Shown: in pieces, positions 18,335-27,720 of the stretch
Numbering within the stretch: the stretch's first letter is position 1
Layout: every line of letters starts with the position of its first letter
NCBI RefSeq assembly: GCF_016428595.1
Contig: NZ_JAELVQ010000016.1
Coordinates: forward strand, 1-64,000
Origin: Snuella sedimenti
GTDB taxonomy: Bacteria; Bacteroidota; Bacteroidia; Flavobacteriales; Flavobacteriaceae
Length of the DNA stretch: 64,000 bases
Direction of reading: 5' to 3'
The notes under the pieces: model-generated
The model's database searches: none
Seen by the model: the letters and a program-made list of their open reading frames with translations, nothing else
Told to the model about the DNA's origin: nothing
Position numbers and translations under genes: made by a program

Positions 18335-20473
18335 CTATGAATGAATTCCCTCCAAATCTAATAAAAACGCATATTCTAAAGCTACTTCTTTTAAACTTTC
18401 AAAACGTCCCGATGCACCTCCGTGTCCCGAGTCCATATCAATAAAAAGCAGGAGTTTATTGTTGTCTTTTTTTAGTTCCCTAAGCTTAGCTACCCATTTA
18501 GCGGGCTCCCAATATTGCACTTGGGAATCATGCAAACCAGTAGTTACCAACATATGCGGATAATGTTTAGGTTCAATATTATCGTAAGGAGAATAAGACT
18601 TCATATAGTCATAGTATTCCTGTTGGTTGGGATTCCCCCATTCGTCATACTCACCGGTCGTTAATGGAATTGAATCATCCAACATGGTTGTGACCACGTC
18701 TACAAATGGTACGGCGGCAATAACACCATGATATAATTCAGGGTTCATATTTATAATGGCACCCATTAACAACCCTCCTGCAGATCCGCCATAGGCATAC
18801 AAATGCTTACTCGATGTGTATTTTAAATTGATAAGGTGCTTAGAGCAATCTATAAAATCGTAAAACGTATTCTTTTTAGTTAATAGTTTTCCTTTTTCAT
18901 ACCAGTTTCTTCCTAAATATTCGCCACCACGAATATGCGCAATGGCATAAATGAAACCTCTATCCAACAAACTCAATCGGATACTGGAAAACGACGGATC
19001 TATGGTAGAGCCATAAGAACCATATGCGTATTGTAACAAAGGATTTGTTCCATCCAACTTAATACCTTTTCTATACACTAAAGAAATAGGAACCTGAACA
19101 CCATCTCTTGCTGTTGCCCAAATACGTTCGGACACATAATTGGCTTTATCAAACTTCCCTCCCAGGACTTCTTGTTCCTTTTTTATTTCGCTTTGCTTTG
19201 TTTTAAAATTATAGTCGATTACAGCACTTGGAGACGTAAGGGAATTAAAACCATAGCGCAATATATCACTATCAAAATCAGGGTTGTTACCAATATAGGC
19301 TGTATAAGTTTCCGAATCGAAAGGCAAATAATAATCTTCGGTCTTATCCCAACTTATAATGCGTAAGTTGTTTAAACCATTTTCACGTTCATTAACTACC
19401 AAATAGTCCTTAAATATTTCTATATCTTCCAGAAGCACATTGTCTCTATGCGGAATAACATCTTCCCAAAAAGACTTTTCCGTATTGTTTTCGCTTGTTT
19501 TGAGCAATTTAAAATTGGTAGCTCCGTCGCAATTTGCTATTATATAAAAACTATTACCATAATGCGAGATACTGTATTCTAAATTACTTGTACGTTCTTG
19601 AAATACTTTAAAATCTTCATCTGGCGTATCGGCATTCAAAAAGCGATATTCTGAACTTAAGGTACTGCCAGAGCCAATAACAATATACTTTTTAGACTTT
19701 GTCTTATATACAAACGTATTGAAAGTTTCGTCGGTTTCATGGTATACCTCAATATCTTGCTCTGTACTGGTGTGCAACCTATGTTTAAATATCTTATGTG
19801 ACCTAAGTGTCACTTCATCCTTCATCGTATAAAACAAGGTCTTATTATCATTTGCCCAGGTGGCTCCGCCGGTGGTATTTAATATTTTATCGGGATAAAC
19901 CTCTCCCGTCTCCAGGTTCTTGATTTGAATGGTATACTGACGCCTACTAACCGTATCTACAGAAAAACAGGCTAGTTTATTGTCTGGACTAATAACGATA
20001 CGGCCTAAATTAAAATAAGCATGATCTTTAGCCATTTCATTACAATCGAACAAAATTTCTTCGGGAGCCTCAAGGGTTTCCTTTTTGCGTACATAGACAG
20101 GGTAATCCTTTCCTTTTTCATACCGCGTTATATACCAATAGCCGTTAAACTTATATGGGACGGTTGTATCATCTTCCTTAATCCTCCCTTTCATCTCTTC
20201 AAAGAGCGCCTCCTGAAAACGCTCTGTATGCTTCATTTCCTGTTTTGTATAAGCGTTTTCAGCATTCAAATAATCGATAACCTCTGGATTTTCTCTGTTA
20301 TTTAACCAATAATAATTATCTATTCTAATGTCACCGTGAATTTGTAATTCTTGAGGTATCTTCTTTGCACTGGGAGCATCAATGCTCACTATTTTGTCTG
20401 TCATTTGCCTTTCTTTTTTACAGGAGAGGGCAAAAATAAAGCTTAAGATCAAAATAATTGCTCCATTTTTCAT
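18335..20473 (-). CDS. oligopeptidase B-like S9 peptidase, lipoprotein
   Basis: A 712-residue prolyl oligopeptidase-family serine peptidase. The N-terminus is a lipoprotein signal with Cys at about residue 18 (FALSC), so the enzyme is membrane-anchored in the periplasm or outer membrane. A seven-bladed propeller fills the middle. The C-terminal alpha/beta hydrolase has the nucleophile in GGSAGG (about 562), Asp in TGLHDSQV (about 648) and His in DSGHGG (about 683). The VPISLVYRKG and RGGEYLGRNWYEKGK blocks are typical of oligopeptidase B (PtrB), which cuts short peptides after Arg/Lys. It lies 81 bp upstream of the cysteine-synthase-type gene. Confidence 0.9.
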   Translation of the reverse strand: MKNGAIILILSFIFALSCKKERQMTDKIVSIDAPSAKKIPQELQIHGDIRIDNYYWLNNRENPEVIDYLNAENAYTKQEMKHTERFQEALFEEMKGRIKEDDTTVPYKFNGYWYITRYEKGKDYPVYVRKKETLEAPEEILFDCNEMAKDHAYFNLGRIVISPDNKLACFSVDTVSRRQYTIQIKNLETGEVYPDKILNTTGGATWANDNKTLFYTMKDEVTLRSHKIFKHRLHTSTEQDIEVYHETDETFNTFVYKTKSKKYIVIGSGSTLSSEYRFLNADTPDEDFKVFQERTSNLEYSISHYGNSFYIIANCDGATNFKLLKTSENNTEKSFWEDVIPHRDNVLLEDIEIFKDYLVVNERENGLNNLRIISWDKTEDYYLPFDSETYTAYIGNNPDFDSDILRYGFNSLTSPSAVIDYNFKTKQSEIKKEQEVLGGKFDKANYVSERIWATARDGVQVPISLVYRKGIKLDGTNPLLQYAYGSYGSTIDPSFSSIRLSLLDRGFIYAIAHIRGGEYLGRNWYEKGKLLTKKNTFYDFIDCSKHLINLKYTSSKHLYAYGGSAGGLLMGAIINMNPELYHGVIAAVPFVDVVTTMLDDSIPLTTGEYDEWGNPNQQEYYDYMKSYSPYDNIEPKHYPHMLVTTGLHDSQVQYWEPAKWVAKLRELKKDNNKLLLFIDMDSGHGGASGRFESLKEVALEYAFLLDLEGIHS

Positions 20474-20513
20474 TTTAATACATGTTACATATAAAATAAC
20501 CTCTTAAATTTAA

Positions 20514-20521
20514 TAATTTTG
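20514..20521 (+). promoter_or_regulatory. -7 box of the YbaB gene
   Basis: TAATTTTG fits TAnnTTTG, 27 bp before the ATG. No TTG at 19 bp. Confidence 0.45.
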
Positions 20522-20547
20522 CAGCTGAAAAACTCAAAATACAGGCT

Positions 20548-20871
20548 ATGTTTGGAGACATGATGAATATGATGGGCAAACTCAAAGAAACCCAAAGAAA
20601 AGTAGAAGACACAAAAAAGCGCCTAGATACTGTTTTAATTGACGAAAACAGTCATGATGGCAAGGTAAAAGTTACGCTTACTGCCAACAGAAAAATTAAA
20701 GCTATAGAAATAGACGAAACGCTACTGAAGGATAAGGAAGAATTAGAAGATTATCTTATTTTAACCTCAAACAAAGCTATTGAAAGGGCTACACAAGTCA
20801 ATGAAACCGAGCTCGCTGCTGTTGCCAAAGAGGGGATGCCCAATATTCCGGGGATGGATATGTTTAAATAG
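20548..20871 (+). CDS. YbaB/EbfC nucleoid-associated protein
   Basis: A 107-residue DNA-binding protein of the YbaB/EbfC family, which forms homodimers and coats DNA. It shows the Met-rich amphipathic first helix ([20 protein letters not shown]), the central beta sheet ([19 protein letters not shown]) and a final [12 protein letters not shown]. Length and order are standard. It is transcribed away from the oligopeptidase gene. Its TAG stop directly abuts the first unit of the heptanucleotide array. Confidence 0.9.
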   Translation: MFGDMMNMMGKLKETQRKVEDTKKRLDTVLIDENSHDGKVKVTLTANRKIKAIEIDETLLKDKEELEDYLILTSNKAIERATQVNETELAAVAKEGMPNIPGMDMFK

Positions 20872-21172
20872 TTGTTGGTTGTTGGTTGTTGGTTGTTGGT
20901 TACTGATTACTGGTTACTGATTACTGATTACTGGTTACTGGTTACTGGTTACTGGTTACTGATTACTGATTACTGGTTACTGATTACTGATTACTGATTA
21001 CTGGTTACTGATTACTGGTTACTGATTACTGATTACTGATTACTGATTACTGATTACTGGTTACTGATTACTGATTACTGATTACTGGTTACTGGTTACT
21101 GGTTACTGGTTACTGGTTACTGATTACTGATTACTGGTTATTGGTTGCTAGTTGCTAGTTGCTAGTTGCTAG
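20872..21172. repeat. 43-unit heptanucleotide tandem array
   Basis: I read 301 bp as 43 uninterrupted 7-bp units: four TTGTTGG, thirty-four TTACTGA or TTACTGG in irregular order, one TTATTGG and four TTGCTAG. There are no indels. The array starts immediately after the ybaB stop and runs 11 bp into the threonine aldolase gene, supplying its last codons and TAG stop on the minus strand. Units lack spacers, so this is not a CRISPR. Possible roles are a transcription buffer between convergent genes or a neutral, slippage-prone satellite. Confidence 0.98.
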
Positions 21173-22193
21173 TAAAATTACTATTTTTTAAAACCTGTAC
21201 TAGTTTATCATGCATGGCATCGGTGTAATCTAAATGCGTGACCATTCTTAATTTACCTCCTCCCATGCCTATTATATGAATATCCTTATTCGCTAGGCGT
21301 TGTTTAAAAGTTGCTTCGTCAACATCGTTGTTTAATTCAAAAATAACAATATTGGTTTCGATGGGTTCAATAATTTTTATAACTGATAATTTTTCTAGCG
21401 CCTCCCCTATTTCTTTTGCCTTTTTATGATCTTCTACTAACCGCTCTATATGATTGTCCAATGCATATAAACCAGCTGCAGCCAAATAACCAACTTGTCT
21501 CATATTACCTCCAAAAATTTTACGTATGCGCATGGCTTGCCCCATAGTATGGGCATCACCAATCAATACCGAACCAATAGGACACCCCAGTCCTTTGCTT
21601 AAACAAACTGAAATAGTATCGAAAATTGCCCCATAATCCTTGGGAGCTTCATTTTTAGCTACCAAAGCATTCCACAAACGGGCACCGTCTAAATGAAAAC
21701 CAAGCTCATGTTCATCACAAACCTTTTTTATTTTTAATATCTCTTCAAAATCCCAACAAGCACCACCACCTTTATTTGTAGTGTTTTCAATCTCAACAAG
21801 GCTTGTTTTAGCATACCAATAATCAGAAGGGTTAATGGCCTCGATAACCTGTTGGGCAGTAAACATACCTTTATTTCCATCAACTAATTTACAGGACACA
21901 CCACTATTAAAGGCAACTCCACCAGATTCATAATTATATATGTGCGCATATTTATCGCAAATAACCTGTTCTCCTGGGTTTGTATGTAATTTAACAGCAG
22001 TTTGGTTGGCCATAGTACCACTAGGGAAGAAAAGGGCACTGTCTTTTCCAAACATATCGGCTAATTTCTTTTCTAATTGTAAAACAGTAGCATCCTCTCT
22101 AAAAACATCATCGCCAACTTCAGCTAGCATCATGGCTTCCAACATGCCTTGTGATGGCTTTGTTACGGTATCACTCCTTAAATCTATCTTCAT
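21162..22193 (-). CDS. ltaE: low-specificity L-threonine aldolase
   Basis: A cytoplasmic PLP enzyme splitting L-threonine or allo-threonine into glycine and acetaldehyde. The 343 residues begin with the family signature DLRSDTVTKPSQGMLEAM. The PLP lysine is in CLSKGLGCPIGS (about 200). GFHLDGARLWNA (about 166-177) holds the PLP-contacting Asp and Arg. The final residues FTSN and the stop come from TTGCTAG units of the adjacent repeat array, so the C-terminus may vary between strains. A single gene, convergent with ybaB. Confidence 0.93.
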   Translation of the reverse strand: MKIDLRSDTVTKPSQGMLEAMMLAEVGDDVFREDATVLQLEKKLADMFGKDSALFFPSGTMANQTAVKLHTNPGEQVICDKYAHIYNYESGGVAFNSGVSCKLVDGNKGMFTAQQVIEAINPSDYWYAKTSLVEIENTTNKGGGACWDFEEILKIKKVCDEHELGFHLDGARLWNALVAKNEAPKDYGAIFDTISVCLSKGLGCPIGSVLIGDAHTMGQAMRIRKIFGGNMRQVGYLAAAGLYALDNHIERLVEDHKKAKEIGEALEKLSVIKIIEPIETNIVIFELNNDVDEATFKQRLANKDIHIIGMGGGKLRMVTHLDYTDAMHDKLVQVLKNSNFTSN

Positions 22194-22318
22194 TTAATTC
22201 AATTTAAGTATTTAAGAGAAAACAGCACTCTTCTTTCAACGTATCCAAGTACTATTTCTTTTCTAGCTAAATCTATAAAATTATATTAATAATTATTTTC
22301 TGCTGATGCTTTAAATTA

Positions 22319-22326
22319 TATTTTTG
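22319..22326 (+). promoter_or_regulatory. -7 box of prfB
   Basis: TATTTTTG fits TAnnTTTG and lies 20 bp before the prfB ATG, giving a short leader. Confidence 0.45.
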
Positions 22327-22345
22327 TTGAAAATAAACGAGAATT

Positions 22346-23456
22346 ATGATAACATCAGATCAAATTAAAGATCTTAATACCCGCCTTGACAAACTAAGGC
22401 ACTATCTTTGACGTTGATGCCAAGCTTATAGAAATACAAAACGAAGAAGAACAAACATTCGCTCCAGATTTCTGGGACAATCCTAAAACAGCCGAAGTTG
22501 TTATGAAATCACTTCGCGTTAAGAAAAAATGGATTGAAGATTACGATAAAATTAAAACCCTTATTGAAGATTTAGAGGTTATCTACGAATTCTATAAAGA
22601 AGGTGAGTCTTCTGAAGAAGACGTTGAAACACAATTCGAAAAAGCCACGACCTTACTGGAACATATTGAGTTTAAGAATATGTTGTCTGAAGAGGGTGAC
22701 AATTTAAGTGCTGTATTACAAATTACTGCAGGAGCTGGCGGTACCGAAAGCTGCGATTGGGCAAGTATGTTAATGCGTATGTATTTAATGTATGCCGAAA
22801 AAAACGGCTTTAAAATTAAAGAACTTAACTTTCAGGAAGGTGATGTTGCCGGTATAAAAACGGTAACACTTGAAATTGAAGGTGATTTTGCCTTTGGTTG
22901 GTTAAAGGGTGAGAACGGTGTACACCGATTGGTGCGTATTTCACCATTTGACAGCAATGCTAAACGCCATACCAGTTTTGCTTCTGTGTATGTCTACCCA
23001 CTTGTAGACGATACCATAGAAATTGAGCTTAATCCTGCCGATTTAGAAATAACCACTGCCCGATCTAGTGGTGCGGGAGGTCAAAACGTTAATAAAGTTG
23101 AGACAAAAGTACAGCTAACCCATAAACCAACGGGCATACAGATATCCTGTTCAGAAACGCGATCACAACACGATAACCGTGCCAGGGCTCTACAAATGCT
23201 TAAATCCCAATTGTATGAAATCGAATTGCAAAAACAATTGGCACAACGTGACGATATTGAAGCCGGTAAAATGAAAATTGAATGGGGTAGCCAAATCCGT
23301 AATTACGTAATGCATCCTTATAAATTGGTTAAAGATGTTAGAACAGCGCATGAAACTGGTAACGTAGATGCCGTGATGGATGGCAATATAGATGCCTTTT
23401 TAAAATCCTATCTCATGATGATGGGACAAAAAGAAGAAGATAAAAACACATTATGA
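22346..23456 (+). CDS. prfB: peptide chain release factor 2, programmed +1 frameshift
   Basis: RF2 ends translation at UGA and UAA. The gene starts at ATG 22346. After 21 codons it meets an in-frame TGA (22409-22411) in the context TAT CTT TGA C. A +1 shift on CTTT continues as GAC GTT GAT to 23456, giving about 369 residues, the normal RF2 length. The main frame holds SPF (about residue 200, stop-codon recognition) and GGQ (about 244-246, peptidyl hydrolysis). The usual AGGGGG stimulator is reduced to AGGCAC. The shift autoregulates RF2 level. A caller ignoring it would start at 22503. The ATGA overlap with the next gene implies coupling. Confidence 0.95.
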
Positions 23457-24073
23457 CTACAATTGACACCATTATATTTGATCTAGGTGGTGTTTTAATT
23501 GACTGGAACCCTGAATATGTCTTTTTAAAAGCCTTTCATGGTGACCGTAATAAAATGCAATGGTTCCTAGATAACGTATGCACAAGTGCTTGGAATGAAA
23601 ACCAGGATGCTGGTTATCCGTTAGATCAAGCAACTGAAGACCTGATTGTGCGTTTTCCAGAGTATGAGAACTTAATAAAAATGTATTATGGTGATTGGGA
23701 AAACATGCTAGGGGGAAGTATCGATGAAACGGTTCACATTTTAGAAACCCTCGTTAAATTAAACAAGTACAAAATAGTAGCATTAACAAACTGGAGCCAC
23801 GAAACTTTCCCAATAGCTTTAAAACGTTTTAATTTTTTGAGTTGGTTTGATGGTATTGTTGTTTCGGGTGAAGAAAAAACAAGAAAACCTTTTGCTAAGA
23901 TCTACACGACAACTTTAGACCGTTACAACATTAAAGCAAAAAATGCTATTTTTATTGATGACAGTTTAAGAAATATTGAAGCGGCCAAAAAGTTACATAT
24001 CAATGGCATTCATTTTAAAAGTCCTAAACAACTTATAGAAACATTAAAATCATATAATATCTACATACCATGA
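23453..24073 (+). CDS. HAD-superfamily (subclass IA) phosphatase
   Basis: A 206-residue HAD hydrolase resembling YihX-type sugar-phosphate phosphatases. Motif I is [12 protein letters not shown], with nucleophile Asp at about 10; as in this subgroup, the second Asp of DxD is replaced. Motif II is ALTNWS (about 103-108). The motif III Lys lies in [11 protein letters not shown] (about 143-153). Motif IV is IFIDDSLRN (about 163-171). A helical cap lies between motifs I and II. Start and stop overlap prfB and the ArsC-like gene by 4 bp (ATGA) each. Substrate unknown. Confidence 0.88.
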   Translation: MTTIDTIIFDLGGVLIDWNPEYVFLKAFHGDRNKMQWFLDNVCTSAWNENQDAGYPLDQATEDLIVRFPEYENLIKMYYGDWENMLGGSIDETVHILETLVKLNKYKIVALTNWSHETFPIALKRFNFLSWFDGIVVSGEEKTRKPFAKIYTTTLDRYNIKAKNAIFIDDSLRNIEAAKKLHINGIHFKSPKQLIETLKSYNIYIP

Positions 24074-24411
24074 TAAAAATATTCCATAATAATAGGTGTA
24101 GCAAATCACGTAACGGCTTGCAAATTTTAGAGCAATCTGGAAAGCCTTTTGAAATTGTAAAATATATTGAAGACACGCCCTCTATGGACGAACTCAAAAA
24201 TATTATTAATCTACTCAATATAGCTCCCATAGATCTCGTAAGGAAAAACGAAGCCATTTGGAAAACAAATTTTAAAGGCAAACAACTAAGTGACGATGAG
24301 ATTATAAAAGCAATGGTCGAGAATCCTAAACTCATTGAGCGACCTATAGTTATAAATGGCAATGAGGCAGTAATTGGTAGACCTCCTGAGCTTATAAAGA
24401 ATATTTTATAA
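24070..24411 (+). CDS. ArsC/Spx-family thioredoxin-fold protein
   Basis: A 113-residue protein of the arsenate reductase (ArsC/YffB) family. It shows the active Cys in NNRCSKSRN (Cys about 10), the RPIV segment (about 95) and the terminal GRPPE (about 106-110), all in the family's order. One active-site Cys with downstream Arg residues suggests glutaredoxin-linked thiol chemistry, but no arsenic genes are nearby and the true substrate is open. It is the third gene of the prfB operon, with an ATGA overlap. A decayed relative follows directly downstream. Confidence 0.88.
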   Translation: MIKIFHNNRCSKSRNGLQILEQSGKPFEIVKYIEDTPSMDELKNIINLLNIAPIDLVRKNEAIWKTNFKGKQLSDDEIIKAMVENPKLIERPIVINGNEAVIGRPPELIKNIL

Positions 24412-24449
24412 TCTTCTTTTAAAGGTTTTATTAATTTTCCTTCAAGAGT

Positions 24450-24697
24450 CATTGGTTTTCCACTAACTAATGAAAGGCTCAAGTGTATTTTATTGCTGTT
24501 AAACCTCAAGCCCTTAAACATCATTAAAACGAGACACTTTTTATGGAAGACGCAACTAAAAAATATTAGTTTTTCTGATGACGATCTTGTAGCTATTTTA
24601 CATCAAATATTCAAATCCAATCAAAAGCCCTATAATCATCAATGGGAACAAGGCCATTATTGGCAGACCACCTGAGCTAATCCTGGACATTACATAG
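24450..24697 (+). pseudogene. decayed ArsC-like paralogue
   Basis: In one frame from about 24458 the DNA reads LTNERLKCILLLLNLKPLNI and then FLWKTQLKNISFSDDDL. These align with SMDELKNIINLLNIAPIDL and AIWKTNFKGKQLSDDEI of the intact gene just upstream. Near 24640 the similarity moves to another frame reading NGNKAIIGRPPELILDIT with a stop at 24697, matching NGNEAVIGRPPELIKNIL. The N-terminal part with the active-site Cys is missing. It is therefore a truncated and frameshifted tandem duplicate. Confidence 0.8.
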
Positions 24698-24755
24698 GAA
24701 ATATCGCTCCATTTTTTTTAACAAATTATTAACCCATAAGGCTTAAACCATAATC

Positions 24756-24763
24756 TACTTTTG
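24756..24763 (+). promoter_or_regulatory. -7 box of the outer-membrane receptor gene
   Basis: TACTTTTG fits TAnnTTTG, 25 bp before the ATG at 24788. Confidence 0.45.
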
Positions 24764-24787
24764 CGATCTAATTCCTAAAAGCAAATT

Positions 24788-27229
24788 ATGTACAAACTAT
24801 TACTAGGTATTTTTTCTATTGTCTTATGTTTCCATAAAACAGATGCACAACCTAAAAATCCTTTAGAAAGCACACCCTTAAAAAAGGTTATAATTACTGG
24901 AAAAGTCATCGACAAAGAAACCCAGGAACCTTTAGAGTATGCAACCATTTCGTTTTTCAGCAAAAAGGAAAATAAAATTGAAACAGGAGGCATTACAGAT
25001 GCTAATGGCGACTTTAGTATTCCCGTACGTTCCGGCACTTACGATATCTCTATAGAGTACATTTCATTTAAAACAATAACACTTACCAATAAAAAACTTA
25101 ATTCGTCTTCTAATATCGGTACCTTTTCACTTGAGTTAAATACCGAAAGCCTTGGTGAAGTCGAAATTATAGCAGAACGTACGACTGTTGAATTAAAATT
25201 AGATAAAAAGATATATAACGTAGGCAAAGACCTTACTGTTAGAGGAGGCACCGTAAGCGATGTTCTTGACAATGTCCCTTCTGTTTCTGTAGATGTTGAA
25301 GGCAATGTATCGTTACGAGGGCAAGGAAATGTTCGCATATTAATAAACGGAAAGCCATCTGGTTTGGTTGGACTTAATTCTACCAATGCCCTTCGCCAGT
25401 TACCCGCCGAATCCATAGAACGCGTCGAAGTTATTACATCGCCTTCAGCACGTTATGATGCAGAAGGAACTGCTGGTATATTAAACATCATTTTAAGGCG
25501 CAGTAAACTGTTGGGAACCAATGGTGCCATAACCGTTAATGGCGGACTGCCTAAATCTGGTGGTATTTCTACCAATATTAACCATAGAACTGGTGACATC
25601 AATATATTTAATACTACTAGTTACCGCTACAGCGAAAGCCCTGGGTATTCCTATAGTAGAAACTATACAAAGGACTCTCAAATTACCCTAGAAGAAAATC
25701 AGGAAACAGAAAGAATACGTAAAGGGCTAACAACAAACTTTGGTACCGAATGGTATATCACAGATTCCGCTTCATTAACCGGGTCTATTACATGGAGTAA
25801 TGGCGATAACCAACGGAATACAACCAATACTATTAATCAATACGATGCAAATCTGGAATTAATAAGCACTGGCATGCGACGCGACCCCGAATTAGAAGAC
25901 GATAAACGTATACAATATGCTGTAAATTTTGATAAGCAATTCGATAAAAGTGGGCATAAATTCACTTTCGATTTTCAATATGAAGACAATACCGAAGATG
26001 AAAATTCATTGATCATTGTCAATAATGAACTTAGTGAAATGGTAGCAACACTAGAGGATCAAACCCAAATACTGTTACAAACAGACTATGTATTACCTAT
26101 TGGAGAAAACAGTCAATTTGAAATGGGGTATCGCGGTAATTTTGACAATACTAGTACCGACTATATCGTTGAAATATTAAATGATGACACCAATAACTTT
26201 GAAAAGAACACCGATTTATCCAACCTGTTAAACTTCAAGCAATATGTTAATGCGGCATATACGCAATTTGGAAGCAAAATAAACAAGTTTTCTTTTCTTT
26301 TAGGACTGCGCATGGAAAATACACAAATCACCATAGATCAACCGACCAGTGGTGATTTTAACAAAAAGAATTATACTGGTTTATTCCCCACCGTTAACTT
26401 AAACTATGAGTTTAGTGAAGATGAAAATATAACTTTAGGTTATAATCGACGTTTGAGCAGACCACGTTCCTTTTTCTTAAACCCTTTTCCTTCTAGGGCT
26501 AGCTTAACCAGTGTGTTTCAAGGGAATCCTGATTTAGACCCTAGCTATTCTGGCAAAGTTGATTTGGGATATTATAAAAAGTTTGGAAAATTAACCTTTA
26601 CGACATCAGCGTATTACCAACACGAAACAGATGCTTTTTCTTTTGTAAGTTTTGACACAGGGGAAGATGTATTAATAAACGGAGAATGGGTAAATGTCAT
26701 TCAGCGTGGCCCCATCAACTTAGCTACCGAAGACCGTGTTGGCTTTGAATTCACCTTTATGTTCCGACCTACTAAAAAATGGAATTTAAACACCAACTTT
26801 AACTTATTTAATAGGTCGACTAAAGGCACTACTCCAAACGGTTTAATATTAGATAAAAAAAATACCAGTTGGTTTGCTCGTTTAAACAATAAGTATACAT
26901 TGCCTGGTGAAGTAGATTGGCAAACAACTTTTTATTATAGTGGCCCTTCTGAAGATGCACAAAACAAAAACAAAGGCAGGCTATACTCAAACATAGCTTT
27001 TAGTAAGGACTTGTTTAAGGAAAAAGCATCACTAGCACTTTCTGTTAGCGATTTATTTAACTCAAGCATAAGAAAGACCAATACAACAACCCCTACTTAT
27101 ACCGGTTATTCCGAATTCCAATGGCGTAAACGTAGCTTAAACATGTCGTTTACCTATCGCTTTAATCAGAAGAAAAAACCACAACGCTCCAGAGGAGATT
27201 TCGATGGTGGCGGTGAAATGGAAATGTAA
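24788..27229 (+). CDS. TonB-dependent-receptor-like outer-membrane barrel protein
   Basis: An 813-residue outer-membrane protein. The signal peptide (about 21 residues) is followed by a CarboxypepD_reg-like domain (about 35-120, GKVIDKETQEPLEYATISFF). A plug-like region contains SVDVEGNVSLRGQGNVRILI and IERVEVITSPSARYD (about 155-230). The rest is a long barrel. This matches the Bacteroidota family of TonB-receptor relatives with an 'outer membrane beta-barrel family' C-terminus, not the SusC type. No SusD partner follows. The very C-terminus is Gly/Asp/Met-rich rather than ending in the usual aromatic residue. Substrate unknown. Confidence 0.88.
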   Translation: MYKLLLGIFSIVLCFHKTDAQPKNPLESTPLKKVIITGKVIDKETQEPLEYATISFFSKKENKIETGGITDANGDFSIPVRSGTYDISIEYISFKTITLTNKKLNSSSNIGTFSLELNTESLGEVEIIAERTTVELKLDKKIYNVGKDLTVRGGTVSDVLDNVPSVSVDVEGNVSLRGQGNVRILINGKPSGLVGLNSTNALRQLPAESIERVEVITSPSARYDAEGTAGILNIILRRSKLLGTNGAITVNGGLPKSGGISTNINHRTGDINIFNTTSYRYSESPGYSYSRNYTKDSQITLEENQETERIRKGLTTNFGTEWYITDSASLTGSITWSNGDNQRNTTNTINQYDANLELISTGMRRDPELEDDKRIQYAVNFDKQFDKSGHKFTFDFQYEDNTEDENSLIIVNNELSEMVATLEDQTQILLQTDYVLPIGENSQFEMGYRGNFDNTSTDYIVEILNDDTNNFEKNTDLSNLLNFKQYVNAAYTQFGSKINKFSFLLGLRMENTQITIDQPTSGDFNKKNYTGLFPTVNLNYEFSEDENITLGYNRRLSRPRSFFLNPFPSRASLTSVFQGNPDLDPSYSGKVDLGYYKKFGKLTFTTSAYYQHETDAFSFVSFDTGEDVLINGEWVNVIQRGPINLATEDRVGFEFTFMFRPTKKWNLNTNFNLFNRSTKGTTPNGLILDKKNTSWFARLNNKYTLPGEVDWQTTFYYSGPSEDAQNKNKGRLYSNIAFSKDLFKEKASLALSVSDLFNSSIRKTNTTTPTYTGYSEFQWRKRSLNMSFTYRFNQKKKPQRSRGDFDGGGEMEM

Positions 27230-27261
27230 ATATTTATGTTTTCAGGACAAAATAGAGGCCC

Positions 27262-27468
27262 GAAAAGTGTGTCATTCAGAACGGAGCGTAGCGAAGTGAA
27301 GAATCTTTGAATCATATAATATTGTGTAAGAGATCCCTCCAAATCCTGTGCTGAGCTTGTTGATATATCGGGATGACAAAGTATTGTTTTTTTGCTTTAT
27401 GTCACATAACGAATATTCAATTTGTTTTTAACAGATTCTTTCATTTCATTCAGGATGACACACTTTTC
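27262..27468. repeat. MITE/REP-like palindromic element
   Basis: A 207-bp block has 14-bp perfect terminal inverted repeats GAAAAGTGTGTCAT (27262-27275) and ATGACACACTTTTC (27455-27468). Inside are further arms of the same flavour, such as GTCATTCAGAACGGAGCG near 27271 and GGGATGAC near 27370. This resembles the GTCATTC...GAATCT hairpin repeats scattered through Bacteroidota genomes. No coding frame is evident. Confidence 0.7.
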
Positions 27469-27683
27469 AAACCTCTTAATTTATGTCTACATGTCTCGTC
27501 TTGAAATAGCTTTACTGTAAATTTATTACACCAAATCACAGATTTTACACACTTACAGACAACAATTCACCAGATAAGCCTCACATTAACAACAAGTTAT
27601 ATGAGTTCAGTTAATAAATCTGCCCTTATTGATCTAACAAACTGATGGCCAAGTTCGAGTGATTTTGTGAGGGACGACAAATC

Positions 27684-27720
27684 TGTATCGAGAACTATTC
27701 GTAGACAACTTCTCGATACA
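27684..27720. repeat. interspersed hairpin
   Basis: TGTATCGAGAA and TTCTCGATACA form a perfect 11-bp stem with a 15-nt loop. No T-run follows, so a terminator is unlikely. The remaining 27469-27818 stretch shows no gene. Confidence 0.6.

Noticed and set aside
20872-21172. Possible CRISPR array
   Set aside because: Units of 7 bp are contiguous with no spacers, and no cas genes are near.
22346-22411. Short 21-codon upstream ORF, or TGA as selenocysteine
   Set aside because: The CTT TGA C context, the exact join to the RF2 frame and the known RF2 autoregulation explain the stop as a programmed frameshift.
24070-24411. Arsenic resistance operon
   Set aside because: Only an ArsC/Spx-family protein is present; no arsR, arsB or acr3, and it is coupled to prfB.
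24033-24524. 163-residue minus-strand open frame
   Set aside because: It mirrors the intact ArsC-like gene and its decayed copy, and its residues look random.
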